Shown: positions 8,659-18,126 of the stretch, one piece after another | How the letters are laid out: each line of letters opens with the position of its first letter | How positions within the stretch are numbered: the first letter of the stretch is position 1 | Origin: Syntrophobacteraceae bacterium | Lineage (GTDB): Bacteria; Desulfobacterota; Syntrophobacteria; Syntrophobacterales; Syntrophobacteraceae | Assembly (NCBI GenBank): GCA_025453975.1 | Contig: JALOPI010000009.1 | Location: 58,187-122,186, forward strand | Length of the DNA: 64,000 nt | Reading direction: 5' to 3' | Program-made: the position numbers and the translations under genes | Notes under the pieces: generated by a model | Told to the model about the DNA's origin: nothing | What the model saw: only the letters and a program-made list of their open reading frames with translations | Databases searched by the model: none

Positions 8659-9135
8659 TCAAGCTCCGGGGATCTGCTCGCAGACGTCAGCCTCGGTGCC
8701 ACCGGTGATGGCCAGGAGCTGCTCGATGGTGATGGGTACCGCCGAATGGGCGTTGCCCGCGGCGGCGTAGACCCTCGGGAATCGCCGCATGGAGCTGTCG
8801 ATGAGCACGGGCAGCCTGGGGGGCAGGAGAAATGGGCAGACACCACCGGGAGCGTATCCCGTGTGAAGGACCACGTCCTCGGCCTGGGGGAAGCGGACCT
8901 TTCCCGTAAGTCCCATGAATTCCTTGAGCCTGGAGCTCCTCACCCGGGTGTCGCCGGACGTCACCACCAGGACCGCCTTCCCCCCGACCAGGATCAGAAT
9001 ACTCTTGGCTATCTCCCCCACGGAGCACCCCACGGCCCGGGCGGCCGTCTCCGATGTCGGAGTGGGCTCCGAGAATTCCCGGACCTCGATGCTCCAATCC
9101 CGGAGGAGATCTCTCACGTCATCGATGGCAGGCAT
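8659..9135 (-). CDS. YbaK/ProX-type aminoacyl-tRNA editing domain protein
   Basis: A single-domain protein of 158 residues with the YbaK/EbsC fold. It hydrolyses wrongly charged tRNA in trans (family knowledge). Visible features are the TSETAARAVGC segment, conserved Lys44 in EIAKSILI, a VVTSGDTRV strand, and the GYAPGGVCPF loop that is diagnostic of the family, followed by a DSSMRR strand. Whether it edits Cys-tRNA(Pro), Ala-tRNA(Pro) or another mischarged tRNA cannot be told. A GAGGG sequence lies six bases upstream of the ATG. The gene is on the same strand as sbcC, downstream of it by 120 bases. Confidence 0.9.
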   Translation of the reverse strand: MPAIDDVRDLLRDWSIEVREFSEPTPTSETAARAVGCSVGEIAKSILILVGGKAVLVVTSGDTRVRSSRLKEFMGLTGKVRFPQAEDVVLHTGYAPGGVCPFLLPPRLPVLIDSSMRRFPRVYAAAGNAHSAVPITIEQLLAITGGTEADVCEQIPGA

Positions 9136-9255
9136 GAAGGGCCCTCACGTTTCCAATGGATGGCTTCCCAGGCCATCGGCCGGGCATTTTCGTGCTGAAG
9201 CCCAGTCGAGAAGCGCGGGGGAAAGATGGACCACCTTCGTCCCGGAGCTTCTCCC

Positions 9256-12200
9256 CTAGGCCCGTATCGACAGGGTGCTGGAACCGTCGGCGGCCCGGTC
9301 CACACGGATCTGGGTGGGGATTTCGTCGGCCAGGCGCTTCACATGGGAGATGATCCCCACCATTTTGCCATTGGCCCGCAGCCCCTTGAGGGCCGCCAGG
9401 ACCTTGAAGAGCATTTCATCGTCCAGGGCGCCAAACCCCTCATCCAGGAAGAGGGACTCGATCTTTCGATGCCTGGCCGCCATCTCCGAAAGCCCCAGGG
9501 CCAGACAAAGACTCACCACGAAGGACTCGCCCCCCGACAGGGTCTTGACCGATCTGCGGGCCCTGCCCCGCAGCGAATCTTCCACCTCCAGGCCCAGCCC
9601 GTTCTCCTCCACCGACCGCAGCAGGTACCGGCCGCTCAGATAGGCCAGGTGCTGATTGGTCTGCTCGACCAGACGGTCCAGCATGAGCCGCTGCCTTTTC
9701 AGCCTGGCCTCCGCTGCGTCACGCGCCCGAAGGACCTTCTGCTCCTCCAGAAATTCGTCCAGGAGCTTCTCCTGGACGGCAACGGCGGCGAGAAGCTCCC
9801 GGCGCTCCCGCTCCGCATCCCGATACTCGGCCAGCTTGCGCTCCAGGTCGTCCCATCTGGAATGGATCAGGGCATGATGCTTCTCCCCTTCGTCCAGGGC
9901 CGACTGGACGGCATCCAGGGTCGCCTCGGAGGGCGCACCCGCCGCCAGGGTCTCCAGGGTGCCGCTCAGCTCCTCGATCTTCGCTTTCACGGCTGCGAGA
10001 GCCGTCTCCGCCTCGGCGGCACGGTCCTGAACGGCCTGAGCCTCATCGAGGATCTCAAGCCGCGCCCTCAGCTCGTCCATGCTCGAAAAGCCCGAAGCTG
10101 ACATCTCGGCCAGGAATGCGGTCTGCGCTTCTCCGTGGGCTGACTCCGCCTCGTGGGCCTCTTGAGCCCACCGAGGACGGCCGAGCCGCCCTTCCTCGAT
10201 CAGGCCGGCCAGCTGCTCCAGCTCCCCGGTCAGCAACCGCTCCTCCTCCGACAGCCGGCTGATCTCGTCCTCGATGGCGGTCCGCTCGGCCTCTGGATCC
10301 ACGGTTCCGTAATGCGTCTCCCGGTCGGCCTTCAGGGACGCCAGGCGAGCCTGAAGGATCTCGATTTCTTCCCCAAGCCCGCGGGATTCTTCCTGAAGAC
10401 GCCCGATCTCCCCGGGCAGCGCCTCACGCTGGGCCTCCAGCCCCTGAAGCTCCTCCCCGAGCTTCTCCAGCTCGCTGCGCTGATTGGAATAGATCTCCCC
10501 GCGCTTCCCCAGTCGCTGCATGAGCTCATGTTCCGTTCCGGCCTCCGGTGACGATTCACCGTGGATCTCGACCCGGACGCCGATTCCCCTGCGGATAGCG
10601 TCTTCTTCGTCTCTCAAGCGCTGAACGGCCCCGTCGATGGCATCCAGCGCCTGCAGGCGGCTCTCACGCAGGTCGAGGGCGGCATCCCTGACAGCCTCTC
10701 GAGTGCGAAGCCTGGTCAATTTGCGATCCAGGGACCAGTTCAGCCAGTTGTTGCGCCATCTGAGGATCCTGGCCGCACGAAGATTGGAGCAGCGCTGCTT
10801 GATGTCCGCCGAGAAGACCCGGATGCGCTCGCGGATCTTCTCGGCCCCCGCCAGGGTCCAGTCCAGCCCCGCCTCTCCGCACAACCGCCCCCATCGCTCC
10901 TGGAGATCCAGCAGCTCCGCCGAGCGGGACCGGATCCCCTCCGCCTGGCTCTGGAGGCTTTCCAGCTGACTTTGGAGCACTTCCATGCGGTCCCGGTGCT
11001 CCGCTTCCAGGCGATCCAGCTCCGAGAAGTCGGGCTCCGCCTGCTCCACGAAGGGGTGATCCAGTGCCCCGCACAGGGGACATGGAGTTCCCGCGCCCAG
11101 CACCGCCCGCTCGCTGGCAAGCCTTCTCACGAGGTCGCGCCACTGGATCCGGCCCTCCAATTCGTCCAGGACCGCCTTCTCCCTGGTCAGGGAAAGGGTC
11201 GCGACCTCCTCCTCGGCCTCGATCATGGCCAGCTCCATGGTCGTGTCGGCCGAGAGGCCCAGCTCCTCAGCCTTTACCGCAATGGCCGTCAGCTCCCTGC
11301 AGGTCTGCAGCTTTCTTTTGTCTTCCTTGACGGAGGCAGTCACTTCCTCGAAGCTGGAGTGGTCCAGCAGTCCGTCCATCGTCTGATCGCGCTCGGCCTT
11401 GCGCCGCTCGAGGCCTTCGGCCCTGACGCGAGTTTTGTGCAAGGCCCGCTCGGCCTTCTCAAGCTGCCTGGCCGCCTGGCTCTCAGCTTCCTGGGCCTGG
11501 CTGCGCTGGGGCTCATATTGACTGATCCCGGCACTGATCTCGGCCAGCCGATTCACATCGGATCCCAGGGCATCCAGGTCGGATCCCAGGAGCTCGTAGC
11601 TTCGGTGCCCCTCGAGCCACCGAAGAATCTCCTCGCGCCGCCCCACGACCTGCTCCAGTTCCTCTCCCAGCTGCGACTGCCGCTGCACATCTTCCTTCAG
11701 GGATCGCTCCACCTCCTCCAGGCTCGAGACCATCTCCAGAAAACGCCGCGAATCCCGCTCGATCTCCCCATCCACAGCCAGGGCGTCCGAAAGCTCCCCG
11801 CCGCGATCCTCCAGGAGCCGGGAAACCTCCCTCAGCCTGCCGGTGGTCTCACTGAGCCGCGCCTCCAGCTCGGCCAGGCGTGATTCCCTGTCCTGCAAAT
11901 CCTCCTCGAGCCGGGTCAGTGTCGCTTTGGCGCTCCCCATCTCCATCGCCAGCCCATCCAGGCGATGGAGCCCAGCCCTCAGAGGAGCGGCCGGCAACGC
12001 ATCCTTCACCTTCTCGACAGCCATGCCAGCCCGCGACCATTCTTCCTCGGCCGTGGCGAGGCGCACCATGGCCTCACTCCTGTCCAATTCCAGGCGCCCG
12101 CGGAGCTCCATGCGCGCCTGGAGCTCCCTCAGCTCCCTCAGCTCCTCGCCGGACTGCCGCAGCTCCTCCTCCAGCTGCTGATGCGACTCCCGCAGCTCTT

Positions 12201-12840
12201 TGAGCCGTGTCTTGTCCGGGGGCGGAAATGCTTCGGCGTCCCCCCTGAGCCGCAGGAGCTTCTCCTCCTCGGCCTGGACGCGCCTGCCGATGGAATCCTC
12301 CAGTTCCTCGGCCACCTCGGCCCCCATGATCTTTTCGAGGATTTCGGCCCGCTCATTTTCATACGCGTTCAGGAAGGCCGCAAACTCCCCCTGGGCCAGA
12401 AGGACAGAGCGACAGAAGCGCTTGAAGTCGAGACCCGTCAGCTCGGCGATCCGGCCCCTCACCCGCACCATCCGGTCTTCCAGAAGGGTTTCGTGCCCGT
12501 TATGAACACCGGAAAGCGACATTTCGGGAGATTCCCAGTCGTGACCCGCCTTGCGGATGGACCAGCGGCTTCGATACGTGGTCTCCCCCACCGAAAAGGT
12601 CACCTCCGACGCGGATTCCTCCACCGGCCAGTCGTGCACCGCCTCCTCCGGACTCCTGAGACGCGAAGTCTCCCCGTAAAGGGCCAGGGTCACCCCGTCC
12701 AGGATGGAAGACTTCCCCGCCCCATTGGGCCCGACGATGGCGAAAAGACCGGTATCGGAGAGGGGAGCCCGGTCGAAATGAATTTGCCACTCGCCCACCA
12801 GCGTGTTGATATTGCGAAGCTTTACGGCCAGTATCTTCAT
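9256..12840 (-). CDS. sbcC: DNA double-strand break repair ATPase SbcC (Rad50-like)
   Basis: A 1194-residue SMC-like ATPase. With SbcD nuclease it processes hairpins and DNA ends. Walker A GPNGAGKSS is at 37-45. Two very long coiled coils rich in Glu, Arg and Leu flank a mid-protein zinc hook (CPLCG, near residue 587) where dimers join. The ABC signature TLSGGESF and Walker B LFLDEGFGALD are near the C-terminus. The start at 12840 is favoured by a GGAGGG sequence and because the fold begins at MKILAVKLRNI; the frame runs to 12960 with unrelated residues. No sbcD (mre11-type) gene is adjacent within the window, which is unusual because the pair normally form an operon. Confidence 0.95.
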   Translation of the reverse strand: MKILAVKLRNINTLVGEWQIHFDRAPLSDTGLFAIVGPNGAGKSSILDGVTLALYGETSRLRSPEEAVHDWPVEESASEVTFSVGETTYRSRWSIRKAGHDWESPEMSLSGVHNGHETLLEDRMVRVRGRIAELTGLDFKRFCRSVLLAQGEFAAFLNAYENERAEILEKIMGAEVAEELEDSIGRRVQAEEEKLLRLRGDAEAFPPPDKTRLKELRESHQQLEEELRQSGEELRELRELQARMELRGRLELDRSEAMVRLATAEEEWSRAGMAVEKVKDALPAAPLRAGLHRLDGLAMEMGSAKATLTRLEEDLQDRESRLAELEARLSETTGRLREVSRLLEDRGGELSDALAVDGEIERDSRRFLEMVSSLEEVERSLKEDVQRQSQLGEELEQVVGRREEILRWLEGHRSYELLGSDLDALGSDVNRLAEISAGISQYEPQRSQAQEAESQAARQLEKAERALHKTRVRAEGLERRKAERDQTMDGLLDHSSFEEVTASVKEDKRKLQTCRELTAIAVKAEELGLSADTTMELAMIEAEEEVATLSLTREKAVLDELEGRIQWRDLVRRLASERAVLGAGTPCPLCGALDHPFVEQAEPDFSELDRLEAEHRDRMEVLQSQLESLQSQAEGIRSRSAELLDLQERWGRLCGEAGLDWTLAGAEKIRERIRVFSADIKQRCSNLRAARILRWRNNWLNWSLDRKLTRLRTREAVRDAALDLRESRLQALDAIDGAVQRLRDEEDAIRRGIGVRVEIHGESSPEAGTEHELMQRLGKRGEIYSNQRSELEKLGEELQGLEAQREALPGEIGRLQEESRGLGEEIEILQARLASLKADRETHYGTVDPEAERTAIEDEISRLSEEERLLTGELEQLAGLIEEGRLGRPRWAQEAHEAESAHGEAQTAFLAEMSASGFSSMDELRARLEILDEAQAVQDRAAEAETALAAVKAKIEELSGTLETLAAGAPSEATLDAVQSALDEGEKHHALIHSRWDDLERKLAEYRDAERERRELLAAVAVQEKLLDEFLEEQKVLRARDAAEARLKRQRLMLDRLVEQTNQHLAYLSGRYLLRSVEENGLGLEVEDSLRGRARRSVKTLSGGESFVVSLCLALGLSEMAARHRKIESLFLDEGFGALDDEMLFKVLAALKGLRANGKMVGIISHVKRLADEIPTQIRVDRAADGSSTLSIRA

Positions 12841-13231
12841 GCGATCCCTCCACTGGAGCCAGGCCCGGCGCGTTTGTACCCTGCCCTCATGCCAGGATTG
12901 GCGGGTGCGGCTCCGTATTCGGATTTTCCCTCGGATACCATGGCCCCAGCGCTTGGGCAAAGGGCAAAATGACCAGAGGCCGCATCTCCGGTAAACCTTT
13001 TCAGTATCTCAAGATCCAGGCCCACGATTCAAGTGGCTTTCTCGATGCGGATCACATGGCCCTTTGACAGCGACCTCCATCCTCCCCTAGAATGAGCTTT
13101 GGCGCCATTGAGCCCATCGTGGCCGTGGTCATCAGCTTTTTCGTGATTGAGAGGCAGGATACCTGAAGCAGCCCGGATCGAAAGGGACGTGTCGAATGTC
13201 CATCGAATCCAGACCCCAGTGAGGAGGAGCC
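12841..13231. other. Gene-free divergent region between sbcC and the Yip1 gene
   Basis: About 390 bases with no credible coding frame. It must hold promoters for both neighbours. I see no convincing -35/-10 pair or repeat. Confidence 0.45.
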
Positions 13232-13924
13232 ATGGCGGAGCCATTCACCCGGTCAGACATCGAGGAGCACATTTCAACCATTTCGGCAACCATGATGCGG
13301 GTCATCACCGATCCCGCGGGCTTTTACCAGTCCATGCCCCGAGCCGGAGGGTATGCCCAGCCCCTCGTCTTCGCGGCGGCCATGGGGCTTGTGGGTGGCC
13401 TGATCCAGGCCGTGCTGGGCATCTTGGGAATCGGCTTCACCGGCACGGTTTTCGTGGCTCTGGCCAGCATTGTCGTGGCTCCCTTGATGGTCGCCGTCTT
13501 CGGGTTCATCGGGGCCGCCATCCTGTTCTTCATCTGGAAGCTCCTGGGCTCGGGACAGCCCTTCGAGGTGGCTTACCGCTGCGGAGCTTTCGCCTCGGCC
13601 ATCAATCCCGTGACCACGGTGCTGGGCATCGTCCCTTTCATCGGGCCGATCCTGGGCGTGGTCTGGATGACGGGGCTCATGGTTCTCGCCAGTGTCCATG
13701 TCCACCAAGTCAAGCCCAAGGCCGCCCTCATCGTCTTCGGCATCCTGGGGGGACTGCTGGTTCTGAGCTCCATCGGCTCGCAATTTGCGGCTCGAAAGAT
13801 GGAAAAGCAGCTCGACCAGATTCAGTCCGAAATGGGAAGGATCGACGACATGAAGCCGGAAGAGGCCGGCAAGGCCATCGGCGAGTTTCTCAAAGGGATG
13901 CAGGAGGGCATGGAGAAGAAGTGA
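13232..13924 (+). CDS. Yip1-domain integral membrane protein
   Basis: The 230-residue protein has a short soluble N-terminus followed by five or so hydrophobic helices between about residues 45 and 195. The pattern matches the Yip1/DUF1282 family of bacterial membrane proteins: DPAGFYQSMPRAGGYAQPLVFAA entering the first helix, then a Gly-rich second helix, GAAILFFIWKLLGSGQPFEVAYRCGAF and a VWMTGL segment. The tail (about 200-230) is a charged helix rich in Lys, Glu and Met. A strong ribosome binding site (GAGGAGG) precedes the ATG. Function in bacteria is unknown. It converges on moaA. Confidence 0.8.
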   Translation: MAEPFTRSDIEEHISTISATMMRVITDPAGFYQSMPRAGGYAQPLVFAAAMGLVGGLIQAVLGILGIGFTGTVFVALASIVVAPLMVAVFGFIGAAILFFIWKLLGSGQPFEVAYRCGAFASAINPVTTVLGIVPFIGPILGVVWMTGLMVLASVHVHQVKPKAALIVFGILGGLLVLSSIGSQFAARKMEKQLDQIQSEMGRIDDMKPEEAGKAIGEFLKGMQEGMEKK

Positions 13925-14081
13925 ATCGAGGCCGCCGGGCGGCATGGACCCGGCCCTGACATAAGGACACACGGAGACACGCGGCATCGGTGCCTTCGGA
14001 AGGGCACAGGGCCCAGAATCGAGCCCACCAGAAACCTCGCGGCCAGGGGAAGGCTTGCGACCGTGGGGTCGGCAACTATGC

Positions 14082-15071
14082 TCAGCCCCCGATGGCCACC
14101 ATCGGGCGGTTGATGCACTTCCGGATCCCGCCCGGCGTGAGGGCGTGTCTTTCGGGCTTGGTGAGTATCGCCTCGCGGAGCCTTTCCAGGATCTCCGCGT
14201 CGGATGCGCCCTGGCGCAAATAGGGTCTCAGATCCGTTTCCTGGGTCGCGAAGAGGCAGGTCCTCAGCTTCCCGTCGGCGGTCAGGCGAAGCCGGTTGCA
14301 GGAAGGGCAGAAATGGTGACTGATGGGGCTGATGATCCCAATCTTCCCCATGGCCCCCGCGAGCCGGAAATGCCGGGCCGGGCCGTTGCTGTGGCTGCTG
14401 CTGACGGGTGTCAGGGGACCCATGGCGGACAGCCTGGCCAGGATTTCGTCCGAGCCCATGAAAAGGTCATCCCCCGCCTCCCCGTTCATGGGCATGAGCT
14501 CGATGAAGCGAACATGAAAGGGGTGTTGGTACGTGAGCCCTGCCAGGTCCTCGACCTCGTCGTCGTTGATGCCGCGCATGATGACGGTGTTGAGCTTCAC
14601 CGGCGAAAGCCCGATGGCGGCCGCCTTGAGAATCCCGCGCCAGACCTGATGAAAGCAGTCCCTTCGCGTGATGGAGGCGTACCTGCGGGGGTCCAGGCTG
14701 TCCAGGCTGATGTTGATGCGCTGGATCCCCGCTATGGAAAGCCCTTCGGCAAGCTCCTCGAGGAGCACGCCATTGGTCGTGAGGCTGACGCTCTGCAATC
14801 CGTTTATGGCGGCAATCCTCTCGCAGAAATAGAGGGATCCCTTTCGCACCAGGGGCTCTCCCCCGGTGATGCGGATCTTGGAAATCCCCAGGGTGACCAG
14901 AAGATCGGCAACTCTCAGCATCTCCTCGTAGGAGAGCATTTCGTCATGGCGAAGCTTGGGAACCCCGAGGGTGGGCATGCAATACTGGCAGCGAAGGTTG
15001 CAGCGGTCGGTGATGGAGAGTCTCAGGTAGTCGATGCGACGACCGTGACCGTCGATCAGGGTATCGTTCAT
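14082..15071 (-). CDS. moaA: GTP 3',8-cyclase MoaA (molybdenum cofactor synthesis)
   Basis: A radical-SAM enzyme of 329 residues. It turns GTP into 3',8-cyclo-dihydro-GTP, the first step of molybdopterin synthesis, with MoaC next. The N-terminal cluster ligands are Cys24, Cys28 and Cys31 (DRCNLRCQYC), followed by RITGGEPLVRKG. The C-terminal GTP-side cluster is in FCPSCNRLRLTADGKLRTCLF, and the protein ends in the conserved Gly-Gly needed for activity. An AGGAAATGAA sequence precedes the ATG. No other moa or moe genes are nearby. A molybdenum or tungsten enzyme such as formate dehydrogenase would be the expected user, by inference. Confidence 0.95.
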   Translation of the reverse strand: MNDTLIDGHGRRIDYLRLSITDRCNLRCQYCMPTLGVPKLRHDEMLSYEEMLRVADLLVTLGISKIRITGGEPLVRKGSLYFCERIAAINGLQSVSLTTNGVLLEELAEGLSIAGIQRINISLDSLDPRRYASITRRDCFHQVWRGILKAAAIGLSPVKLNTVIMRGINDDEVEDLAGLTYQHPFHVRFIELMPMNGEAGDDLFMGSDEILARLSAMGPLTPVSSSHSNGPARHFRLAGAMGKIGIISPISHHFCPSCNRLRLTADGKLRTCLFATQETDLRPYLRQGASDAEILERLREAILTKPERHALTPGGIRKCINRPMVAIGG

Positions 15072-15287
15072 TTCATTTCCTGAAGGCTTCGAATTTCGCG
15101 TGGGCGATGCTCCTGCGATCGATATCGCACAGATACCGCCAGGTGTCAGTCATCCTCCCCGCGAGGAGGGCCCGGAGGACCGAACAGCGAATCGCCCGCC
15201 GCGTCATCGAGAATCATAATACGCACCGGTCCCCAGGGAAAGGGCGATGACATCCCCGCATCGGCTCCCGGCGAGCCAAGGGCCCGT

Positions 15288-17471
15288 TCACAAGAGCCCA
15301 CGCAGGCGTTCCGACAGAAGTGTGAAACGGTGGAGCATTCGGTCGTTCTTGATGGCGATGGCCAGGGCTTTCCTGCTCCCCACAATGACAGCCAGCTTCC
15401 GAGCCCGTGTGATGGCCGTGTAAAGGAGGTTCCTTTGCAGCATCATGTAATGCTGGGTCAGCACCGGAACGATCACGGCGGGATACTCGCTCCCCTGGGC
15501 CTTGTGGACGGTGATGGAATAGGCCAGGACCAGCTCGTCCAGGTCCGAAAGCTCATAGGGGATCTCGCGGCCGTCGATTTCGACCCGCAGCTCCTGACTC
15601 TCCAGGTCGATCCTCCGAATGCGCCCCCAGTCACCATTGAAAACATCCTTGTCGTAGTTGTTTCGGATCTGCATCACCTTGTCGCCCTCCCGGAATGACA
15701 TACCACCCCGCTCGATGCCCCGGTCGCCGGGATTCAACGCCGCCTGAAGGACGCTGTTGAGCCGCTGGGAGCCCGCCATTCCACGGTTCATGGGGCTCAG
15801 GACCTGGATCTCGTCCACGGGATCCAGGCCGAACCGCTTCGGGATGCGCTCGGCGCAGAGCTTCAGGATGAGCTGCACGACTTCCTCGGGGTCCGATTTC
15901 TCGATGAAGTAGAAGTCCTGCAGCTCCTCGCCCTTTTCCGGAATCCTCGGGAACTTTCCCTGCTGGACGCGGTGGGCGTTGACAACGATCTGGCTCTCCC
16001 TCGCCTGCCGGAAAATCTCCTGGAGGCGGACCACGGGGAACTGCTCGCACGCGATGAGGTCCCGGAGCACGTTTCCCGGCCCCACCGACGGCAGCTGATC
16101 CACATCTCCCACCAGCACCAGGGTCGCCGGGCCGGGAACCGCCTTGAGGAGGTGATGCATGAGCAGCACGTCCAGCATGGAGCACTCGTCCACGATGACG
16201 CAGTCGGCCGTAAGCGGCTTCTGATCATCCCGCAGAAACCGTCCCGCCTGGGGACTGAATTCGAGGAGCCGGTGCAGCGTGCTGGCGGGATGGCGGGTGG
16301 CCTCGCTCAGGCGCTTGGCGGCTCGGCCCGTGGGAGCCCCCAGGCAGCAGCTTCCCCCAAGCTGCCGATAGATGGTCAGGATGGCCTGGACCAGGGTAGT
16401 CTTACCCGTTCCAGGTCCACCCGTGACGATGACGACCTTGTCCGTCAGGGCCTTCCGTACGGCCTGCTCCTGGAGGGGAGCCAGCCGGAAGGGGAGCCTG
16501 CCCTGCAGCCATGCCACCGCCGCGTCAGGCTCGATGCGCCGCTGCAGAGGCGCCAGGGCCTGAAGCCGAAGCAGCCGCTGAGCGGCCTGGACCTCGGCGA
16601 AGTGATACCCCCGCAGGTAGACCGCACGGGGGTCTCCGAATCGCTCCGCCAGGGGCTCCGTCAGCGGCTGGGCCACGCACTGACGGGCTTCCACCAGTCG
16701 TGACAAAGCCGATTCCAGGATCTCCCCGGGGATATCCAGCAGAGCCTGGGCCCGCTCCAGGAGATCCCGTCCCGGCAGGCACACATGGCCTTCCTCCGAC
16801 GCCTGGTGAGCCGCATGGAGGAGACCGGCCTCGGCCCGTTCGAGGGAATCATGGGCGAATCCCATGCCGCGGGCGATACGGTCCGCCGTGAGAAAACCGA
16901 TACCCGAGATGTCCGATGCCAGGCGGTACGGGTTCTCCTGGACGACTCGCCGGGCGTCTCCCCCATACTGCTTGTAAATCCGCGTGGCATGAACCGGGCT
17001 GACTCCGTGGCCCTGCAGAAAGACCATGAGATCCCGGATTTCCCGTTGATCCACCCAGGCCCGGCGGATCTGCTCCAGCCGCCCGCGGCCGATTCCATCC
17101 ACCTCCAGCAGCCGCTCGTCCCGAGAATCGATGATGTCGAGGGTCTCGACACCGAACCGAGCCACGATGCGTTCGGCCATGATCGGCCCAATCCCCTTGA
17201 CCAGCCCGGACCCGAGATATTTCTGGATCCCCTGCACGCTCGCGGGGGCGGCGGCCTGATAGCGCTCCACCTTGAACTGCTCTCCGTAACGCGGATGCAC
17301 ATCCCAGGCGCCCTCCATGGTGAGCACCTCCCCGGGGGTGAGGGAAGCGAAGCTCCCCACCGCCGTCACCAGCCCGCGACGGCCGGGAATCTTCACCTGG
17401 ACGACCGAGTAACCGTTCTCTTCGTTGCTGAAAGTGACGCGCTCGACCACGCCCTTCAAGGCGATGCCCAC
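15288..17471 (-). CDS. recD2: RecD2-type ATP-dependent DNA helicase
   Basis: A superfamily 1B 5'-3' helicase of 727 residues, close in size to Deinococcus RecD2. The N-terminal region (about 1-170) holds an OB-like strand set and helix-hairpin-helix motifs typical of RecD2 and absent from RecBCD-type RecD. Walker A GGPGTGKTT lies near residue 350, Walker B is VDECSMLD, and motif III is LVGDVDQLPSVGPG. The SH3-like segment and motif VI (YTAITRARK) are near the C-terminus. The start codon is GTG at 17471, with GGGAG upstream. recB and recC are absent nearby, which fits the stand-alone RecD2 class involved in repair. Confidence 0.93.
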   Translation of the reverse strand: MGIALKGVVERVTFSNEENGYSVVQVKIPGRRGLVTAVGSFASLTPGEVLTMEGAWDVHPRYGEQFKVERYQAAAPASVQGIQKYLGSGLVKGIGPIMAERIVARFGVETLDIIDSRDERLLEVDGIGRGRLEQIRRAWVDQREIRDLMVFLQGHGVSPVHATRIYKQYGGDARRVVQENPYRLASDISGIGFLTADRIARGMGFAHDSLERAEAGLLHAAHQASEEGHVCLPGRDLLERAQALLDIPGEILESALSRLVEARQCVAQPLTEPLAERFGDPRAVYLRGYHFAEVQAAQRLLRLQALAPLQRRIEPDAAVAWLQGRLPFRLAPLQEQAVRKALTDKVVIVTGGPGTGKTTLVQAILTIYRQLGGSCCLGAPTGRAAKRLSEATRHPASTLHRLLEFSPQAGRFLRDDQKPLTADCVIVDECSMLDVLLMHHLLKAVPGPATLVLVGDVDQLPSVGPGNVLRDLIACEQFPVVRLQEIFRQARESQIVVNAHRVQQGKFPRIPEKGEELQDFYFIEKSDPEEVVQLILKLCAERIPKRFGLDPVDEIQVLSPMNRGMAGSQRLNSVLQAALNPGDRGIERGGMSFREGDKVMQIRNNYDKDVFNGDWGRIRRIDLESQELRVEIDGREIPYELSDLDELVLAYSITVHKAQGSEYPAVIVPVLTQHYMMLQRNLLYTAITRARKLAVIVGSRKALAIAIKNDRMLHRFTLLSERLRGLL

Positions 17472-17516
17472 TGCTCTGGGAAGCTCCCTCTCCTGAGGCC
17501 CGAGGCCATTAACTTT

Positions 17517-17544
17517 TTGACAAACCCAAACCTCATGCTAATAT
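17517..17544 (+). promoter_or_regulatory. Near-consensus sigma-70 promoter
   Basis: A perfect -35 box TTGACA (17517-17522), a 16-base spacer and a TAATAT -10 box (17539-17544) give one of the strongest promoter matches in this GC-rich window. It faces right, away from recD2, and would start RNA near 17551, about 180 bases before the small gene at 17733. Confidence 0.7.
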
Positions 17545-17732
17545 ACCGGCAGACCGATTACAACAATCGCGGGAACTGAGAGACGGATGGCCGGCCACGC
17601 AATGAACAGCAGTGATCTCATCCCCCCAAGGCCCCTGCCCGGCACTATCCGATATCCTCGCTCGATCTGTTTCGCACCATTTCAATGGCCTGGTCATCAC
17701 CGGAAAACCTTTCACTCATGGAGAACGTGCTG

Positions 17733-17966
17733 ATGTCTCTCTACATCAAGACGGAAGACTACGGTAAGCATGGGATCAGCAAGTATTCCGACCTGGCTTC
17801 AATTCGAGCGATTGTCCAGAAAGAGCTGAACATGGAGAGGGTTTTCGTCTCCTTCGTCAACAGGCACGAGTACATCCGGGTGGACTTTCTCGCACCCCGT
17901 CCCCAGCGACCCGCCAAACGACGCCGCTACCAGGCCAAGTGCGCCGAGAAATCGCGCCAGGCCTAA
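17733..17966 (+). CDS. Small uncharacterised basic protein
   Basis: A 77-residue protein (MSLYIKTEDYG to AEKSRQA). The first half is mixed charge (LASIRAIVQKELNMERV) and reads like one helix between strands. The last 20 residues are strongly basic with RRRYQAK, which suggests nucleic-acid or membrane contact. No family is recognised. The start at 17733 is chosen because GGAGA lies eight bases upstream; ATG codons at 17718 and a longer frame from 17685 are less favoured. It lies behind the strong promoter at 17517-17544 with a long leader. It converges on hpnK. Confidence 0.55.
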   Translation: MSLYIKTEDYGKHGISKYSDLASIRAIVQKELNMERVFVSFVNRHEYIRVDFLAPRPQRPAKRRRYQAKCAEKSRQA

Positions 17967-18126
17967 CCCGTTCAGGCGCCCCAGCACCCCCCACTGATCA
18001 TCCACCACCCTCCACGACCTTCGAGATGAGCCGCCGCCATCGGGATGGCCTCGTCCAAGAGCACTGGCTCCCCACGGCCGCGCCTCGTCGCCGTGAACCG
18101 TTTGGCCATGCCTTCGGGACCATCTG

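Noticed and set aside
10561..11883. Open frame of about 440 codons opposite sbcC
   Set aside because: It mirrors the coiled-coil codons of sbcC; Leu/Gln/Pro-rich without a domain.
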